Of a stretch of DNA of 16,822 bases, positions 15,355-16,822 are shown in pieces. The notes beneath the pieces are model-generated. The model saw only the letters and a program-made list of their open reading frames with translations, was not told the DNA's origin and did not search any database. The translations under genes were made by a program, and so were the position numbers. Each line of letters opens with the position of its first letter. The stretch's first letter is position 1. This stretch comes from Chloroflexi bacterium UBA4730 (lineage in GTDB: Bacteria > Chloroflexota > Limnocylindria > P2-11E): NCBI GenBank assembly GCA_002404155.1, contig DHJC01000049.1, forward strand, positions 476 to 17,297. The letters run 5' to 3'.

Positions 15355-16797
15355 ATGAGTCTCATCGTCGAGTGTCCCGAGGCCTACGAGGCGGAGCGTC
15401 GCTACATCCTGGACATCGTGCTTACCCGCATGCTTGGACTTTCATACGAGGCCGTGATCCGCCACCGCGACGACGTGCGGATCACGCTCCGCGACGATCC
15501 GAGCGGCGCAGATGTGCTGCTCCCCGACGTTCTGTTTAAGACGCCGCGCGAGGAATGGCTAGGCGAACGGTCGTTGCCGCGGCGCCCGCTGGCGCGTCAT
15601 CGGGTCAGCCCGGACGAATCAGATGCGGTCCTGGTCGAAGCCGATCTGCCCCTCATATATGGAGAGCCCATGCGGAACGGCTCCCTCGTCGAAAGGCAGG
15701 GGACGCGCACGAGGTTGGCGCTCGACGTGTTCGGAAGCGCGTTCTTCATGCTCACTCGATACGAGGAGCTGATGCCCTCTGTCCGCGACATACACGGACG
15801 GTTTCCTGCGAGCGCGTCGCTCGCCTTCCGGGAACGCTTCCTCGAGCGACCACTCATCAACGAGTATGTGGAACTGCTCTGGAGCGTGCTGCGACAGACC
15901 TGGCCGCGTCTGAAGAGGAAGCGCAGCGAGTTCCGGATCATCATGACGCATGACATCGACGTGCCGCTCTACAGTCCGGGCGCCGGCCTGTTCCGAGTTT
16001 CGAAGAGTCTCGCCGCTGACCTCCTGAGGCGTAGGGATCCGTCTCTGATCGTGCGCCGGCTTCGCTCGGGGCAAGCGATCCGACGCGGTGTCTTCGCTCT
16101 CGACCCGTTCAACACCTTTGACTTCATCATGGATCTCAGCGATCGATACGGCCTGCGGAGCGCTTTCTACTTCATCGCCGATGAGAGCGGCAGCGTCATC
16201 GACCGTTCGTATCGTCTCGATGATCCATTCATCGCCGGCTTGATGAAGCGGATCGGGGCTCGCGGGCACGAGATCGGCCTTCACGGCAGCTACAACAGCT
16301 ACCGGGAACCGAGCCGAGTGAAGCAGGAGTTCGAAAGGCTGCTGCATGAAGCGGAGCGACAGGGGGTCCGACAGGATGAGTGGGGTGGGCGGCAGCACTA
16401 TCTGCGCTGGGAAAATCCGTTGACGTGGCGCGGCTGGGATGCCGCCGGCCTCGACTACGACAGCAGTCTGACCTACGTGGACCACCTCGGTTTCCGTAGC
16501 GGGATCTGCAATGAATATCCGGCCTTCGATCTGGACGCGGGGCAGCCGCTGCGACTGCGGGAGAGACCTCTCCTCGTCATGGAAGGGACGCTTTTCAGCC
16601 ACATGAAGCTTTCAGCCGATGCGGCCATCGCTCGCACCGTCGAGATCGCGCGGCGGTCGATGATGTATGGCGGTGATTTCGTGCTTTTGTGGCACAACCA
16701 CACTCTCGCCTCTGCCCGGGAAAGGGAGATCTACCGCACGATCCTGCAACACGTCGTTGACTCCGCGCGGACCGCTAGCACGTCGTTATCGCATTGA
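15355..16797 (+). CDS. Polysaccharide deacetylase-family protein with an extra N-terminal domain
   Basis: This 480-residue protein has an N-terminal domain of about 190 residues of the kind often fused to deacetylases (ERRYILDIVLTRMLGLSY near the start). It is followed by a NodB-type barrel. The barrel begins with IIMTHDID (THDID 198-202) and has RGHEIGLHGSYNS (H305, H310), RQHYLRWENP (346-355) and a C-terminal LLWHNH (446-449). Such enzymes remove N-acetyl groups from sugars, but the second metal histidine of the classic HxxxH motif is Asn314 here, so activity is not certain. There is no clear signal peptide or membrane segment. I chose the ATG at 15355, shortly before the conserved domain, with a purine-rich GGTGGGA five bases upstream. 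An in-frame ATG at 15289 would add 22 arginine-rich residues. The gene is divergent from the NRPS-like gene. Confidence 0.82.
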   Translation: MSLIVECPEAYEAERRYILDIVLTRMLGLSYEAVIRHRDDVRITLRDDPSGADVLLPDVLFKTPREEWLGERSLPRRPLARHRVSPDESDAVLVEADLPLIYGEPMRNGSLVERQGTRTRLALDVFGSAFFMLTRYEELMPSVRDIHGRFPASASLAFRERFLERPLINEYVELLWSVLRQTWPRLKRKRSEFRIIMTHDIDVPLYSPGAGLFRVSKSLAADLLRRRDPSLIVRRLRSGQAIRRGVFALDPFNTFDFIMDLSDRYGLRSAFYFIADESGSVIDRSYRLDDPFIAGLMKRIGARGHEIGLHGSYNSYREPSRVKQEFERLLHEAERQGVRQDEWGGRQHYLRWENPLTWRGWDAAGLDYDSSLTYVDHLGFRSGICNEYPAFDLDAGQPLRLRERPLLVMEGTLFSHMKLSADAAIARTVEIARRSMMYGGDFVLLWHNHTLASAREREIYRTILQHVVDSARTASTSLSH

Positions 16798-16822
16798 CGC
16801 CCAGCGGTCTCCGATTGGCGGC

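Noticed and set aside
13023..15539. Open frame of 838 codons on the plus strand, opposite the NRPS-like gene
   Set aside because: It lies antisense to a protein with all expected NRPS motifs, is rich in Arg, Asp and Glu without any recognisable domain, and is explained by the GC-rich codon pattern of the real gene.
1..16822. CRISPR arrays, tRNA or rRNA genes
   Set aside because: I saw no regular repeat-spacer pattern and no recognisable RNA gene on either strand by eye.

Overview
The window is GC-rich bacterial DNA that reads as an accessory surface-polysaccharide / sugar-modification island. The protein families present (PglF-like and PglC-like glycan enzymes, an AsnB-type amidotransferase, an Sfp-type carrier-activating enzyme, an IS21-type IstB) occur across many phyla. 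I therefore do not name a lineage; a high-GC group such as Actinobacteria or Chloroflexota is plausible but not shown by the sequence.

Layout. Positions 2-464 hold the 3' end of an IS21-family helper ATPase gene (istB) and an array of short repeats that looks like the inner end of that insertion sequence. Positions 465-691 have no supported gene. From 9534 down to 692 eight genes lie on the minus strand in one direction: SAM methyltransferase, bicupin protein, membrane nucleotide-sugar 4,6-dehydratase (PglF/WbpM type), hexapeptide N-acetyltransferase (WbpD type), Gfo/Idh/MocA oxidoreductase (WbpB type), UDP-N-acetylhexosamine 6-dehydrogenase (WbpA type), DegT/DnrJ/EryC1 aminotransferase (WbpE type) and a short PglC-type phosphoglycosyl transferase. 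The last six are tightly packed. Three junctions are 4-base stop/start overlaps (ATGA, GTGA, ATGA), so this block is very probably one translationally coupled operon.

On the other side of a 109-bp divergent gap, an AsnB-type glutamine amidotransferase runs on the plus strand (9644-11611). Its stop overlaps the stop of a convergent minus-strand gene for a 4'-phosphopantetheinyl transferase. That gene is in turn overlapped (ATGA) by a single-module NRPS-like protein with the order adenylation, carrier, thioesterase and no condensation domain. A second divergent intergenic region with two clear inverted repeats separates this pair from a plus-strand polysaccharide-deacetylase-family gene (15355-16797).

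How they may work together. The WbpA, B, E and D types are the four steps known to convert UDP-GlcNAc to UDP-2,3-diacetamido-2,3-dideoxy-glucuronic acid. No WbpI-type 2-epimerase is seen, so the glucuronic form is the predicted product of the visible genes. The 4,6-dehydratase and the PglC-like transferase suggest a second, 6-deoxy sugar that primes the lipid-linked oligosaccharide. The AsnB-like enzyme could amidate the uronic acid, and the deacetylase-like protein could trim N-acetyl groups. The most unusual part is the adenylation-carrier-thioesterase protein with its own activating enzyme. Its adenylation domain lacks the aspartate that normally binds the alpha-amino group, so it probably loads something other than an ordinary alpha-amino acid, perhaps to decorate the glycan or to make a small molecule. 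This joining of roles is inference.
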